From positions 9,636,101 through 9,700,100 of the forward strand of contig BROE01000010.1 of the NCBI GenBank assembly GCA_036571765.1: 64,000 nucleotides of DNA. Reading direction: 5' to 3'. Under the pieces are notes generated by a model, which was not told where the DNA came from, searched no databases, and worked only from the letters and a program-made list of their open reading frames with translations. The translations under genes were made by a program, and so were the position numbers. Below, piece after piece: positions 14,501 through 28,136 of this stretch. The DNA is from Plecoglossus altivelis (taxonomy: Eukaryota; Chordata; Actinopteri; Osmeriformes; Plecoglossidae). The first letter of the stretch is position 1; every line of letters starts with the position of its first letter.

Positions 14501-16305
14501 ATCACATTGAAAGTATTGTCTATTTGCTGAATGAGTTCAATGCCTTAATGCCCTGGTGACCATGGACATTTTCTACGTGTGCGTTGAATGTTTTATTGTA
14601 CTGCTATTCGGTAGATTAAATGTCTCATGAAATCTTCTATACAGTTTGTCCCTATTGTACTGTAAAATTACAACCTAACAAACTTGTATGCAATGTGTCA
14701 TGGTCCAATGAGATCTTAACAGAGGACAGATTAGACCTGAACCACAAAACATTGACTCAGCTTAAGTGTTTGAGCCCTGTCAGCAAATGGCTTCTCCATA
14801 ACTTAATGTGGAGGCTACAGTGGATTGACAGAGTGCACTATCGACCTACAGAGGCTAGTTGGAATATGACGCACAGAGGAGTCCACATATTTCTTTTCAT
14901 TCACATGTTTTCCAACTTTACTACGACAAAAAGTGAAACATTTCTGTTTAACAACTCAACTATAAGTTGAACAACTTTCATCTAAATCCCTTCTAAAGTA
15001 TAAAATACTCTAGATAAATGATCTGATATTGAGGAAGATATAAATATATATATATATCATCTGAGAAGGGAAGTAAAGTACTTTTATAAGAATACATTTA
15101 AATAATTGTGAGAAATGGCAGTATTCACCAATTAACTAATACAGTCTTAAAGCTTCACCCTTTAGGTGGTTTGTCAGTTTGCCGACAGCTAGCTGAGTCG
15201 CAGAACTATCCTACTGTGCCCACCCAAACACATGTCGGCAGAATCAGTTTTGGAGCAGGTTTTCTGCCAAGGGCTTAGCTTAAATATCAGCCCATTGGGA
15301 GGATGGAATTCCCTTTTATAATTTCCTGCTGTTCCACCACTATGGCCTTCATTAATTAAGTCAAGCTGTAAAAGGAATACTCCATACAATACTTGTATGT
15401 ACAAGTGATTATGACTTCAATCATTATAAGACAACATATTTACAGTGCCATTTAGTTCCACAGTATTCAGGTTGTAAATGAAACCCCAAAAGAGACTTTT
15501 AGATATGCTACTGAGAGAAAATTAAGAGAAAAAGAAATGTTTATCAACAGGGTTTATGGTGTGGTTGCCATGACCCTGTTATTAAATAAGTTAAACATCA
15601 CTTTTATGACTTTGCTGTGTCATATTTGACTGTCTGCAGTGACTCAGGTGTCTGTAAAATGTTAACATTTGGACTGTTTTCTATTCCTTCCCATTTCATA
15701 AGATGAAGTGAATTGAATGTTCGTGCGTTACCAGTTCACACTCACCAAACATGATTTGCATTTCTATTTCACAGATGAAACTACAGCTTATGAAGAGAAT
15801 GCAGGCAGGATTTTAAGACTGCTACATTGAGAGTCGTCACACCGGCTTTCTTCCTTGTAAGTCCTTATTAAACTAGAGACTGCACTCATTGTGTATCTCT
15901 GGCATTGAGAATCTGAACTCTTTCAGCTATTAAAGGCCTATGACAACAGACTCTGGTCATGGCAGTTTATCACTCTGACTGTTGAGTAGATTGATGCAGA
16001 ATCCAACTCAAGAAAGATCTACTTAGTTCATCGGAAACAAGTAAAGGGAATAGAAGAAAACTGAAAGTACTCTTTCGTAAAACCTGTGTGGGAGTTTCCA
16101 GTCGCGATGCCACATAAACCCCAACTGTGGTCAACCCAGGGGAATGCGTGGGCTGGGTAGCTGCTGAGAGCTGCCAGTTAATTGGATGAGTGCAAGATAA
16201 CGGTGAGTGCTCCATATCTTCCCACCATACTGTATGTGACAGAGACCAGAAAACACCAGCAGCTAGTGCTAAGCTCCCTGTGAATGGTGCAATCATTGAC
16301 AAGGA
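8593..16305. other. Intergenic
   Basis: No gene was recognised. Pyrimidine-rich tracts lie at about 9879-9906 and 10035-10108, paired hairpins at 10173, an imperfect 20-bp direct repeat at 12795 and 12930, a diverged repeat pair 400 bp apart at 13948 and 14348, and a TA run near 15045. Higher-complexity stretches at 8981-9160 and 10780-11240 could be conserved non-coding elements, but that needs alignment. Confidence 0.65.
10173..10210. repeat. Two abutting hairpins sharing bases
   Basis: GGTCTA-TAAA-TAGACC (10173-10188) overlaps by two bases CCTTAGCGC-AGTGTG-GCGCTAAGG (10187-10210, 9-bp perfect arms). The first hairpin contains TATAAATA on the plus strand. Confidence 0.85.
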
Positions 16306-16321
16306 GGGGGGGGGGGGGGGG
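16306..16321 (+). repeat. G16 homopolymer
   Basis: Sixteen consecutive G residues. It may form quadruplex structure and its exact length is prone to sequencing error. Confidence 0.9.
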
Positions 16322-18417
16322 TGAGTGTAATTAAACACCGCTTTTGTCTCCCAAAGCCAGGGGCAGAATATGATGGTCCTTGTGAGCAGCCAGTCTGAGC
16401 TTTAGACACTTCAATTAGAATGGCAATGCTTTCCTCAAAGGAACCGAGTGTGTACATTTCCTGTAAACTGGGAAAGCGAGAGTTGAGCAAGTGAATGATT
16501 ATTAGTGGAGATAATGTTGTAAGGAATGACGTGAAGTGAATAAAGGGATATTGTGCTGCAATTACAGTCCAGATGTGCACAGTAGAAGAGACCGGGGCTG
16601 ATTACTTTAGAATTCTTAACTACTTGCGATCCCCATTAAGGTGATTGTTACTCCGTACTCAACACAATCTTGTACGTAAACATGTTACCCAACACCCATT
16701 TGCAGTCAATCATTCTAATACTTCTGATATGTCTCAGTGACATACCAAAGTCATTTTCAATCTTCCTAAAGACCATATCCTTTTATATTCATTTCACATA
16801 TTTACAAAATCTAGATGAGACCATTGCGAAAGCCAAGCATGTCTTGCAAAAATGATGATGTGTGGGTGATAAGCTTTGGAAACACTGACCCTCCTTCGCC
16901 TCCTCAGCTGTCGATTTCCCTGGGTCGGCTTTTAGCAGGGATCTTCAACCGAAGAGCACAGATTGACAAACCGTTATGTTCTTGTTTTTTTCTGATTGAA
17001 AAAATCCTTAGCGGCTTTGCACAGCTCTGAGTGGGTGTAGGCAGGCAAGAGCAGACTATTAGCACATTCCAATACCTTTTTTTCTCTCTTTCAAAAATGG
17101 TTAACATGCGAACATTACAGAGCTGTTTCACTGTTGCCCATTAGGAATTAGAATACGTGAGACAGCTGCTGAACAGACATGACTAAGTTGTCCGTGGGCC
17201 CAAAGTGCAAAAAGCTGTTAATTATCAGGGATAGCAGGAGGAGAGCTGTGAAATTCACGGGTTGTGTGCTCTCATGTTCCACAAAGAGGATTTATCAGCA
17301 AACTGATCTCGTTTTGCCAGTGTCTGCAATTTTTTGCTTTTTGTTGAAGCGAAGCATACAAGTAAAAGTGCAATTATACCAGACGGAGACTTACAAGTAA
17401 AAAAGTAAAGTTGGTTGGTTTCATGTTACATTGTTACCTCAACCACTCCACCATACCCTGTCAGAGTGGGATTGTGGGTAGGTTCGTGTGCAGTATAAGG
17501 AGGGGCCTGTCTTCTGTTACTTCATATCAACTCCCTCCTTCAGAATTGGTGGGTAGGACAGTGTCTTGCCTTAGTAGGTGGAGCTGCAGTCAAACAATGA
17601 CAACCAACATTTCCTGTACAGACAGTCTTTGTCTTCTTCATATTGACCATTGACTCAGACTTCATAATGAATAAACACTATTTAACTAAAATATTGATTG
17701 ATGAGCAGAACAAATGCACCAGAACCTGATCTGGAGTCTTTAATTGTAACTCAATGTCATTGCTTAAACGAAACAAAGGCGTTACATTATGCAAGAAACT
17801 TTGGCAGACATTCACAGATAACTTGCCAAATCCTGATAGCATCAACTCCCGTGGTTGCACTTAAGATGAAAAAAAGTCATCACATAGAGTAGCTTTGTGA
17901 TTTGCACTTAGGTACGTGTACCTGCTGATTTCATCATAGAGTGGCCAAAATATTGGTTATAAGAAATGTTTATTTGTTCAGAGTATGAAAGTGGACACCT
18001 TTTTAAGATAGAGGTTTTTCATTGGATTTTAATCCTGGCTTTGTTGTTGAACCTAATGTACAGACTCATGCCTTGGGCTAAAACTGATAATGCTTAACAA
18101 ATGGTGCTTTGCAATTTTCCTGTTGATGAGAAATGACAGAAGAACCACTACTGAAGGCGTAACACAGACGTCCAAACAATGGTAACCATAACCTTCTCAG
18201 CTTGCTGTTTTTATAGTAGAGCTCCAAAACATTACCCTTATTCAAATTCTCAATCAACAAAGAGCTAAGATTCAAAGGGCTAATGGAATAAAGAAAAAAA
18301 TGGGATGACTGTAGTCTGCCACTGACACCTCCCGTCGGGCTTGCCTAAGATCAAAAGGAAGAGAGGGGAAAAAAACGAGGGAGGAAAATAGAGCAGTGAA
18401 CCACACACACAGAGTGA

Positions 18418-18605
18418 AAACATGACTCTACCCGGCGACGTGGCGTGATGGACTGCACTCCCGACAGATAAATCTGATGCGGTGAAAAGGCAGGATGCTG
18501 AGCTGAGCGTTCAGCACTCTCAACTCCCGGCCGCTGCGACGTGTCGGGAATGTCGGAACAGATGCTCACACGTAGAGCAAGCCTGGCCTAATTTAGACTG
18601 CGTGA
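18418..18605. other. CpG-enriched patch in the downstream desert
   Basis: About 15 CpGs in under 200 bp within otherwise CpG-poor DNA. No gene was recognised in it. It may be a regulatory element or simply an unmethylated island. Confidence 0.35.
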
Positions 18606-19458
18606 TGAAAAATGGACAGGAAAGTGCTTACTTGGCTTCCCCTCACCCCAACCCTGCGCCGCCTCCTAGAAACTCTTGGAGTGGACAGCCTGCAGCCCGT
18701 TGAGGTGCTAACCTAATTAGAGCTACATCACTCTGCCACCGTCCTCCCGCTGCTTGATCAACTAGACAGTTGTCCCAACAGGGAGGATGCTTCCTTTGAT
18801 GCAAATCAAAACCACTGCTGAGAGGAGATCATGTAGCTCACCTCCAAGGGCAAACCCAAAATGGAGCCAATCCATTATCAAAAGAGCACCATGTTCAAAC
18901 TCAGAACAGTCAGGTTCTGGCTGATCACTTTCTCTGGCTTTTAGTTTTGATGTTGTGTGAGCTTTTCTTTTTCTTTTTTTAAATTGTGACCAAAAATGTG
19001 AAACAACAGATCGAAAGATAAAGCTTTCCAGTGACCTACAACACAATATCCATTATGGTTTCCATAAAATATAATGTGCATAACAATGTCAAGTATTGAA
19101 GCTATTTTCACAAACACTTTTATCCTAAAGTACTGTATAATGTATGCCACCTCTTCACCAACAGCAATACCAGCATGCAGACCCACAATCCCTTTTGTGT
19201 TTCAGTCATTTTACCTGCTGCTGCAAAACACCATGGTCGCGATGGTCGGACTACAAAGCAGCGAGCAGGGCCCCCCTTGCTATCATTTAGCAGTGGGCCA
19301 TATATCCTGGGCTGACCCTGATGCATCATATTGATACTTGCATGGAAAGAGGCCTCTGTCGTCCATCTTAGCCTGACACCAAAGAACAGTGATGTTTTCG
19401 TTTGGCAGCATTGCCGGGGCATATTTCACTCACTGATGGCGTTCTCTGCCTCTGGCTT

Positions 19459-19490
19459 CCCCCCCCCCTTTTCCCCCTTTCCCTTCCCCC
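19459..19490 (-). other. Potential G-quadruplex motif on the minus strand
   Basis: The plus strand has C tracts of 10, 5, 3 and 5 separated by 4, 3 and 2 T residues. The minus strand therefore meets the four-tract G3+ rule with short loops. Confidence 0.6.
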
Positions 19491-21324
19491 ACCACCACAC
19501 CTCCCGTACGCCCAGTCTTTCATTCTGCCCTGCAGGCATGGTTGTCGCCCACTTTGGTGGTGTGTCGGCACACTTTGATGCAAGGGCCCCCTGTGTGGTT
19601 TTTTGCCACCGGCTCTCACACACGATTGGCAGGAAACCAAATACTTGTGTGGATGAAGACATTTTATATCCGGCAGTATATTGACAGGCATGGTGACAGG
19701 TAGTGTCACAGGATCTAGTTACAGTAGGAAAATCCCAAATCAATTACCAACATGTTTCCACATTCCTATTTTTCAAAAATAAGAGATTTATAATTTTATG
19801 GTTTGTATTTAAATGTTGCCTTGCATTACTGTAGGGGGTTTCTTATCCACTGTAAGGGCAGGGAGAGCTACCTCCACCTTGTACCACAGGGTATTCAAAC
19901 GCTGCATAATCTTCAAAACATAATTTCCTGAATGGACACATGTGTCATGTCAGTGCTCGTCACCACAATGAAACAGGGTAGCGAGGTTCTCATTCTCAGA
20001 TCCGACACGTTGTCATAACCTGCGATACCCTCCGTTTGCACAAAAAAACCCGCGTCACCTTGAGAGTAGGATGAGTCTGTGAAACGTCCACATGTGCTGC
20101 ATTAGTGATTATGCTGTGTTCTTTTTTTTGACCACTGTAGCACTGTATACATTATGTAGTCTGGGCCTGGCTTCAGTGAGATATGAAATAAAAAGCCAAG
20201 GTAGACACTGCCTTTCTTCTTCACAGATGCTGTACGTTTCAAACACACTGCATTAGAAATGAGAGCAAACACATTTTTTTCCCCTGGCTTTCCCAACCAC
20301 CATGTGTTATTCAAAATGTACAAACCACATTTAAAAATATTGTTTCCATACACATTGTATCTTACAGAAGCACCTCAAGAGAAAAAAACTCACACAGGCA
20401 AAACAATAGCAAGCTGTCTCGCAAAAAAAAAACAAACAAACAAGGAAAACATTTACAAGGAGCAGAGTTTACTTGTTTAAAGGAAAGCATCGACCGAAGA
20501 GTAGGCGATGTGTCATGTCACTTGGATGCGTGGGAAAATAATTGCAGGGGGGAATATGCAAGCCAGAGGAAGAGTTGCTAGCTACAGATGTGCGGGTAGT
20601 GTATTAGAGCAGCAGAGAGCGCAAGCTAGGCTAAGAAGTCAATGAGGCTTTGCATAATGCCACCCGGGACTTCCAATGTGTGAATGTCACAGGTAATCCT
20701 TCTGCCTCAAACTGATAATGGCTGCATCTTTGCCAAATGGTTGAGGTACAAGTCTGTTCTGACCTTGTGTCAAGATGCATTGTAAGAATCTCACCGAAAC
20801 ACCTCCTTTAACCATGCGTGCTTCCAGGTGGTGTTTTTTTGCATCCACTTGTGATAGCTTAATGCTAATTCACAAAGCTTTCAGCCTACATCTTCTATAA
20901 ATACATATGTATGCATAGCTTTAAGATGAATTCTTGCAAGCATTGATGGGTTTCCTACAAGAACACTAGAAATCTTTGTCCAGCAATGGAACAGTTTGTG
21001 CATCCTATTTATTAATGGATCCCTCCACCTTCTCCACCCCGAGAAGCAAGCCTGGTGGCTGCGCGGCTCTGCAGCTTCCATGTGTCACGAGCAGAGAGCC
21101 TGCAGCCAGAGAAGGGACAGCAGTGCTTAAGCTTTTAAAGCTGGGCGCTCCTTTGGACTTAAGAACTTCACAAGAAGCCAGTATCCCTGGGAGATCCCAT
21201 GAGACCTATCCTGTCACAGTAAAACCCATCCACTGATCACGTTTGGAGGCCTTGTTAAAACGATGATCCCTCCCTAGCATTGACTTATAGTGACTTGTTA
21301 TCTATGACAATCCCTCCTTGCTTC

Positions 21325-21480
21325 TCTCACATGTCATTTGTCTCTTTCCTTCCCTCTCCCCTTTGCCGTCCTTCCCCAGCTTGCTTCCTCTGCCATATCC
21401 CTTGTACACACACCTCTTCCTGTCTTTTTCTCTCTCGCTTTTAGTTTAGCTTGCCCCTCTCTCCCTCTATGCCTATGCAC
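21325..21480 (+). repeat. Polypyrimidine-rich stretch
   Basis: C/T-rich low-complexity sequence with short CTCT and TTCC runs. A second similar block follows at 21760-21815. Confidence 0.7.
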
Positions 21481-23736
21481 ACTGCTCTTTTAATAGGCTA
21501 GATGTGTTTAACCCTGCCACCGTCAGATGTGCGGAGGAACTGTCACACGGGCCCCCATTGTGTCTCCATGTAGCAGACATCACATGAAAGCCTGCCATCA
21601 ATAATGGACCTCACGTTGGAGGGTGCTGGAGTGTCTGCAGGGGAGTTGGCAAATGATTCATCCTTCAGACTGTGGCTGATCATTACTGAGGCCTGTGTTT
21701 CTAATGATGGCTCTGCCTGGCTCTCACTCTTTCATTAAATGAATACCTGTGTGTATATCTTGCTCTCGCCAGGTCTCTCTCTGTCTCTCCCTCCTCTGTC
21801 TGGCTCTTTCTGGCTCTCCGGTCAGACATGGTGACAGTGCACTGTACGCCTTCCCCTACGGGCCCGTTTCTTGTGTTATTGATGAGGTTCTTTTGGAGGC
21901 CCTGGCTGACTAATTCAAGACAATCCTGGGTGACCAATAAAAATGGCCCTGAGACTGACAGTGCCCACACAGGCACTGATTTATTGAGAGAAGTCCCCTG
22001 TCTCCTTAATTACTTTTCCCTCTCGCCCCTCACTGTGCTCTATGCTTGTCCATTGTACCACAGAGTGGAAGACAAGATTAAAAAAATACAAATGTAATCC
22101 TGTGGGAATCCGTGGTATGGATACTGCAGAGACGGATTTTTATGATTGGTCTGCTGTCGTGAGACAACACGGCCATAATCAATGCTTTGAGGAAAGCATG
22201 GGCGCTTTACCTCTGCTGAGATTCAGTGCAAAAGTTGGCCAGGCAGTCGGGTCCATTTAGTTGTGGAGAACATCCCAACTGAATCCATTTGCACAGCCGG
22301 GGAGTGACCCAGGTGTTGGCATGGATGCTGGCTCACTATTGCCAGGTGGCAGAAATAAAGGAGGTTAAACGGTGTATGTCATGGTGGACTTCTTCTGCTG
22401 TATTTTCCAAAGTTACCAGGGAGAGGTGAGTGCGCATTAAGGATTCATAAGGACAAAAGGTTGAGATGCCATGGTAAAGGTTCGCTCTAATAAAATCCAA
22501 ACTCACTTGACAGTAACTAACATCGTTTTGTCACCCAACTGGACTGAGACCCCTCTGCTCAATGCATTATTGAGTTTGTTGAAACGATGAGTCGTTTCAC
22601 CTACTATTTTTGTCAGAGCAAATGCTGTCTTTTTACTTTTCCAACTTCCACTTTCTTGACAAGGGTGCTGGAGTCACAGCCATTTGTAATGATATTTAAA
22701 CATATTCTCATAATTTCAAGGGTACAACTAGGGGGAAAAAGAGTTTTGAAGGTTTTCAGACACTCAGTTAAAATCTCCCAGGCTATCGAAGGGTGTTTCC
22801 AGAAAGTGAAAAACATTTGTTACCCATTTATACCGAAATGAAAGAGAATTAAGTTGTTTTTCTTTCATATCAATAAAATAGATTATTATGTGCAACTGCT
22901 AAAATATTTGTTTTCAGCACTCCTCTTGGTTATAGGCAGTTACTGCTTTAATATTGTGTAAACCCATCGATGGAGAGTTTTTGTCATTTCAAACCTTTTA
23001 GACTTTCTTCTAAACCTCTCTGGGTCATTGCTTTTTTTATTATTTCTACTCATTTTGACAAGTTCAGATCCAAGTAAAATAGACAGTGACATGGCTCATC
23101 AGCACAGGGTGTAATATTCATTCCTTATGGACGCTTCTAGTGATGAGTTCTCATCATGCTCTTTACCAGACGTTCCTGCTCACAGCTCCAATCACCCATG
23201 GAATTAGACGCTGAAGGTTAATGTTCTCACCGTGGGTCGCGTGACCAAGTTTGCTTTAAGAAACAGAGACAATGTAGTCAGACGGGATCGATCAGGGAAA
23301 CCGAACCCAAGAACTAACTTTCTATAACCTAGTTGTGAAACTAGCGGAGAGGAACATGGTGTTCAATTTACTATTCTTAGCTTCCTTCACTCCTTGCTCT
23401 CCAGGATAATTGATAGCATTGTGGTGTACATACTAGTTCCTGACCTTATTAAAAGTGACACTTCATGCTGAAAACTCTGCTTTTGATTCCTCTGGTGCAT
23501 CACCGTAGTAACAAGAGACGGGTTTCAAAAGTGAAATGAGGATTAAAGAGCAAGTTCAAATGTGGCAAGGGTTTGGTCATCAAAGTAGAATGAATGCTGA
23601 AAAGAATGATTGAATTCAGGACCTGCAGGTTGTGTGTGAGGTCCTAATGTCAGTCCTGGATATGTTAGGAATTAAGACTAATTACTCTGATCAAAACAAG
23701 ATGTGATGTTTTGTCAAATAAATAAAGATATTCTGG

Positions 23737-23760
23737 TGGCCCAACCATTCTGGTGGGCCA
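23737..23760. repeat. Short hairpin with overlapping direct repeat
   Basis: TGGCCC pairs with GGGCCA, and ACCA with TGGT, around a TTC loop with one bulged A. ATTCTGGTGG also occurs twice in tandem order starting at 23730. Confidence 0.6.
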
Positions 23761-26632
23761 ATTTCCTTTCCATGAATGCTGGCCAGATATCCATTAACTG
23801 CGTGGATGTGTTTAATGTACAAAATGTAGAGCCAGATTTGCCCACATTCATTTCCACATTAAGAAATTCCCAAGCCTGTTTCATTGAAGTTCTATTTGAT
23901 ATTCCTTGGAGTGCAGTCTTTACTGGGCATAACAAAATCCCAGGCACAAGCTGTGCGGGCCTTCACCCTCTCGTCTGGCTCCCTGGCCATGGTAGAGGCC
24001 TGTTCAAGCTTATGCTCGCTGTCTCGACCCTCAGTCTGTACAAGCTACACAGTCTGTGGTGTGCATCTGTTTTGAATGCTGAGAAAAGAGACAAATCAAG
24101 ATTAGGCTACAGGCTACTGTTTTGATTGTGCTAGAATGATGTACTTTCAGGCATTTCCATAGTTTTCTTTTTGGAAACTTAAAGCAATGTTTGAAATGTA
24201 TAAAATTGGTTTATATTTGGGGTTCAATTCATTTTAAAGGCCAATGTTATTCAGAAACATAATTCAGAGGCAGCTGTCTGAAGGCAGTTAAAAAATGTTA
24301 GTGACATTCACGAAAAAAGTAGTTCAAGTTAATTATGTCAGCTACAGATTTTTCAATGTTAAATATTGCTTTAATACTTTCATGTTGTTCAATTAAGACC
24401 ACAACAAAACCATGGCCGTGTGGGTGACCTATTTTTCCCTGTGCTATTCTTGTGCAGTGTCTGGCACAGTGCAATCCCTCAATCTTTTAGACAGATTAAA
24501 AATTCATTTGAATAATTATCTGCCTGACCGTACAGGTTAAATTCAACATATAAGTCATCATAATATGAGCCTTGGCCTGTCATATTTTTTCTCTTTTGAC
24601 AAAAAAGTTTGAAGAACATTGGGGAATAGTCCCAAAAACAAAACATGGAAGTCACCTATCATCACAGGATGGAAATGTGTAAATACCTGGAACCATTATA
24701 TTGTATTAATATTGCTTCCTAAATCAAAATAAAATTAACGTCAGTAATTTGGACAAGAGTGTGGAACCGTCAATCTGTGAAAAAACCTGCATCATCTGCA
24801 CACTATAATATGCGGTACACTGTATGATTTCATTACTATGATAAAGATTCTACACCTTTTGAGTATCTATCTCCGTTCCACCGAATTTTAGTGCAATACA
24901 ATCTCACCACACTTTTATTGTGGCTTCCGAAATAAATTTCAGTAGCACCATAGTGCTTTTCCAATTTGTTATCAAATTGAAGAAAAGTGCATTGCTTAGC
25001 ACCAATGCCAAGCACAGGTAAAGCCATTCTTTCCAACACCTGTGGCTCCCCTGAGATGACACCAGGAGGAAATTGAGCATGAATCTCACACATACAGTCT
25101 CTGACCTACATTTACAGCAGTGCGTGGGTGAACTGAATCGAAATAGTTTGGTCTAACTCTTTTTCACATTTCTAAATATTTCGCTGTAAAGCATTCGGGT
25201 TCAAAAAAATATTTTACATCGGTGAAGCAGCCAACTTTTTAATGGTAATTTGCTAAGTGGTGTGTTTCTGTAACCATTAGAAATGTGGCATGAAACACGA
25301 GTCTGTTGAATAAATCAAATTATTCCAGTGAAGCTTCATGTTTGAAAACAAACAAAACTAAGATCATGTCCGGAATAGTATTTAGTGATCATTCAATTCG
25401 TTCTTTTCTCTTTCACAATGACTGAATTGTCTAATATACTGAGACACAGTAGGCATTAGAACAGAGCTAGAGACAAAGTTCCCTGTCCTGGGCAATAGAC
25501 AGGAGCGAAAAAGCATGACAGCTGTAGTGTTTTAATAACAAAGCGTGTGTCCTTGTGTTTCCCAGAATTCCACTGGGGTGGGTGTGCGGTGATGGCGCTC
25601 AGCCGTGGCAGGTGTCTGATTGATCGCGTGCCTTGTCAGGAGACAGTTTGGTCAGGACAGATTGGCACAGCAGTGACCTGGCATGCAGAAAAGCTGCCTA
25701 GGTGCCTTGCTCTCCAACATGGCTCTCTGCTTTAAAAAAAAAAGTTCCGGAAGGAGGAGAAACCACATGACCTTAATGCCCTGTCTGTAGTCCTCTCAGC
25801 CAAACATAATGGTATAGTGCCAGGATGCAGCTGTGAACATGTGGACAATCACATTAACCAGGTTGTTCTGTACAGGGGAGTTTGTAGGCACATGCAACCT
25901 AGGTTGCACAAAAACACATATTAAAACATTTAGCCTGATGGTTTGAGGGGTGGGGTTAAAGATATTGCCCAGGGTTCCAGAATGGACAGAAACATTGCTG
26001 ATGCTAACATATTTACTCCCGTTTCTTTTGGGAATTTTGAGATAAAAATACATTCTACCTGAAATTCTCACAATCCATATGACAGTCTTGCAAATGAAAT
26101 TGTAAAAAAGAACAAAAACAAAATGCCTCGAAATATTAGCAAATACACTGAAATAGGGCTTGTGTTTTTAGAACTTAATAGAGCATGTTCAATGGCAAGT
26201 TAGGCTTGTGACTTCATGGTCCCTGAGGTGCTTTTATTCCAAAGAAATACATTGTTGCCTCCAGCAGAGTCTCGTCTCCTGCCGGGGCCTTGCACACCCA
26301 AGCATGGACTGTCACCAGAGCAAACGCTGAAAGAACCCTGCAGCCTTCTTAAGCTTTGCTTCACATTAATGTCACCACTGGATTCTCTCACGGGACTCCA
26401 CCTGACGACACCACAGAAAAGCATGCTTTTTTTACCATTGAATTTTTATTTCTATTTGAATGGTAGTTTCGATGCAGAATATGATCAAACTGATACAAAT
26501 GGCACGTTTCTTTGACATGCAAATCAGTGTTGATTTTACATTCACTGTTTTATGCAGTTGTTTCATCAGTTGATTATATTTGATGTATACGGTACTTCCT
26601 AAATTGAATGCCTTTGATTCATCCAGTGGTTC

Positions 26633-26661
26633 AGTGTATGACTCAGTATGAGTCATACACT
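26633..26661. promoter_or_regulatory. 29-bp palindrome made of two AP-1 sites
   Basis: Perfect 13-bp arms flank a 3-nt GTA centre. Each arm ends in a consensus AP-1 element: TGACTCA at 26639-26645 and TGAGTCA at 26649-26655. The inverted repeat is certain; factor binding is inferred. Confidence 0.6.
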
Positions 26662-27976
26662 TGCCCTCACGTTTAAGTAAGGTCTAATTTGCACTGCAAG
26701 ACTGCGGTCCCTCTCGAATGATAATTCTGGGCGTAATATGATTATGAGCTGTCCTCTGAGAGACTCATTTGTGATGTATTGATTTGATTCTGTCTGGGCT
26801 GGCGCTTTTTAAAAACTCCAAACTTACCCACTTTCCTTCCAGAGGGAATCCTTGAAAAAGTTGTTTAGCAAGCAGTAATTTGCAACAACTACCTCTTCAA
26901 AATCCAAGCAGCGCCCAGCTTAGCATTTCGTATCTGTCCGTGGTAAGCATTTATTCCAAAGTTGTTTAGGCTATTTATGCATACTTTGGAGGTCACTTTC
27001 CATCTTCAAGGATCTCTTCCACTCTGTTTATTTTCTGTGTGAGGTTGTTCCTGACACGGAATGTGCTGAGTGCTCAAAGGATTCCCACATTTAAAGAGTC
27101 TATGTGGCTCCCTTTCAGAATTGTTTTAATGTAAATGCCGTTTTCCTTGTGAATTGGAAAACAATACAGACAATACTGCAGAGTTTTTAATGTAGGTATT
27201 GAATTTCAGCACGGATGTATTCATTCGTTCTGTCTGACATTTGGGGCATCTTTACTATTTTTTCCATATCTCTTTTCTTTTCCAGTCACCTCTGGATTAG
27301 TATGACCTGACCTCAGCCATCTTTTTAAACATAGTTTGGTTTCTTACAATAACAGGTCATACATTCTGTGGATTGACATAGATTAACAAGGGGATATCAA
27401 ATGTTTTATTGTTAAAATGTTTTCCAGTGTGGATTCACCCATGTTAGATTGGATGTCATGCAATAGGAAATTCTATAGATTTGATTATTATAAACTGTAG
27501 AGTAATGACTTTCATCAAGATCCTGTACTGTTCAACCTATAATGCACATTTTTCATTGCATTTGTCACTGTGACATGGTCTGTGACTGTCACATAATTGG
27601 AAATTAAATTTGGATTATAAAAAGAGTGACAATGAATCACGCGGTGGGGTTCGGTGTGCAACCTGCAGAACCAGTGGGAAAATCGATTCTGGCAATTCAC
27701 TGAAAACGCTTGATTTATGAATCCTAATGAAACAGCTTACAGTTATGAATGATGCTGGGGAGAGTTGCTGTTCAGGACTAAGCATTTGCAGAGGGGTGGG
27801 TGGTGGTCTTATCTGTGCTACTGTTAATCAGGTCAAACGATGCTTGTCAGGGGCAGAAAAGCACAAGGTGTAATTCAGTGGATTAGTTCATTTAGTCTCG
27901 CTTGCAGGAGTGCCTCCCCATTGCAGGCTGTGGTCTGGTCATGTGAGGTTCTAACATGACTGTGGAACCCCACAGA

Positions 27977-28038
27977 ATAGCTGTCCAACATCTTCCGATG
28001 TTGTTAATTTCCAACATCTTCCGATGTTGGACAGCTAT
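27977..28038. repeat. 62-bp nested palindrome with two folding modes
   Basis: The outer arms 27977-27992 and 28023-28038 are 16-bp perfect inverted repeats. A symmetric TTCC/TTCC interruption follows, then 7-bp inner arms (GATGTTG 27997-28003, CAACATC 28012-28018) around an 8-nt loop. Alternatively, each half folds alone as CAACATC-TTCC-GATGTTG. The halves are also direct repeats of CCAACATCTTCCGATGTTG at 27985 and 28011. Confidence 0.9.
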
Positions 28039-28136
28039 CCAGCAGATTCAGCAACCATGACATTGTCATTCAGCTTTTCAAAATCAGGACAGCAACATTA
28101 TTTAAAGAATATATTCTTAGGAAATCTTCTTGGGCT

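Larger units (their letters stand above)
16322..26632. other. Intergenic
   Basis: No gene was recognised. It holds the CpG patch at 18418, the G-quadruplex motif at 19459, A-rich AAAC sequence near 20420, polypyrimidine blocks at 21325 and 21760, the hairpin at 23737 and an A11 run near 25735. The 140-codon plus-strand frame at 23703-24125 begins with ATG at 23703 or 23706, has no domain that I know, and lies in ordinary AT-rich DNA. Confidence 0.65.

Noticed and set aside
23703..24125. 140-codon frame near the hairpin at 23737
   Set aside because: No recognisable domain or biased composition. Frames of this size occur by chance in 64 kb.
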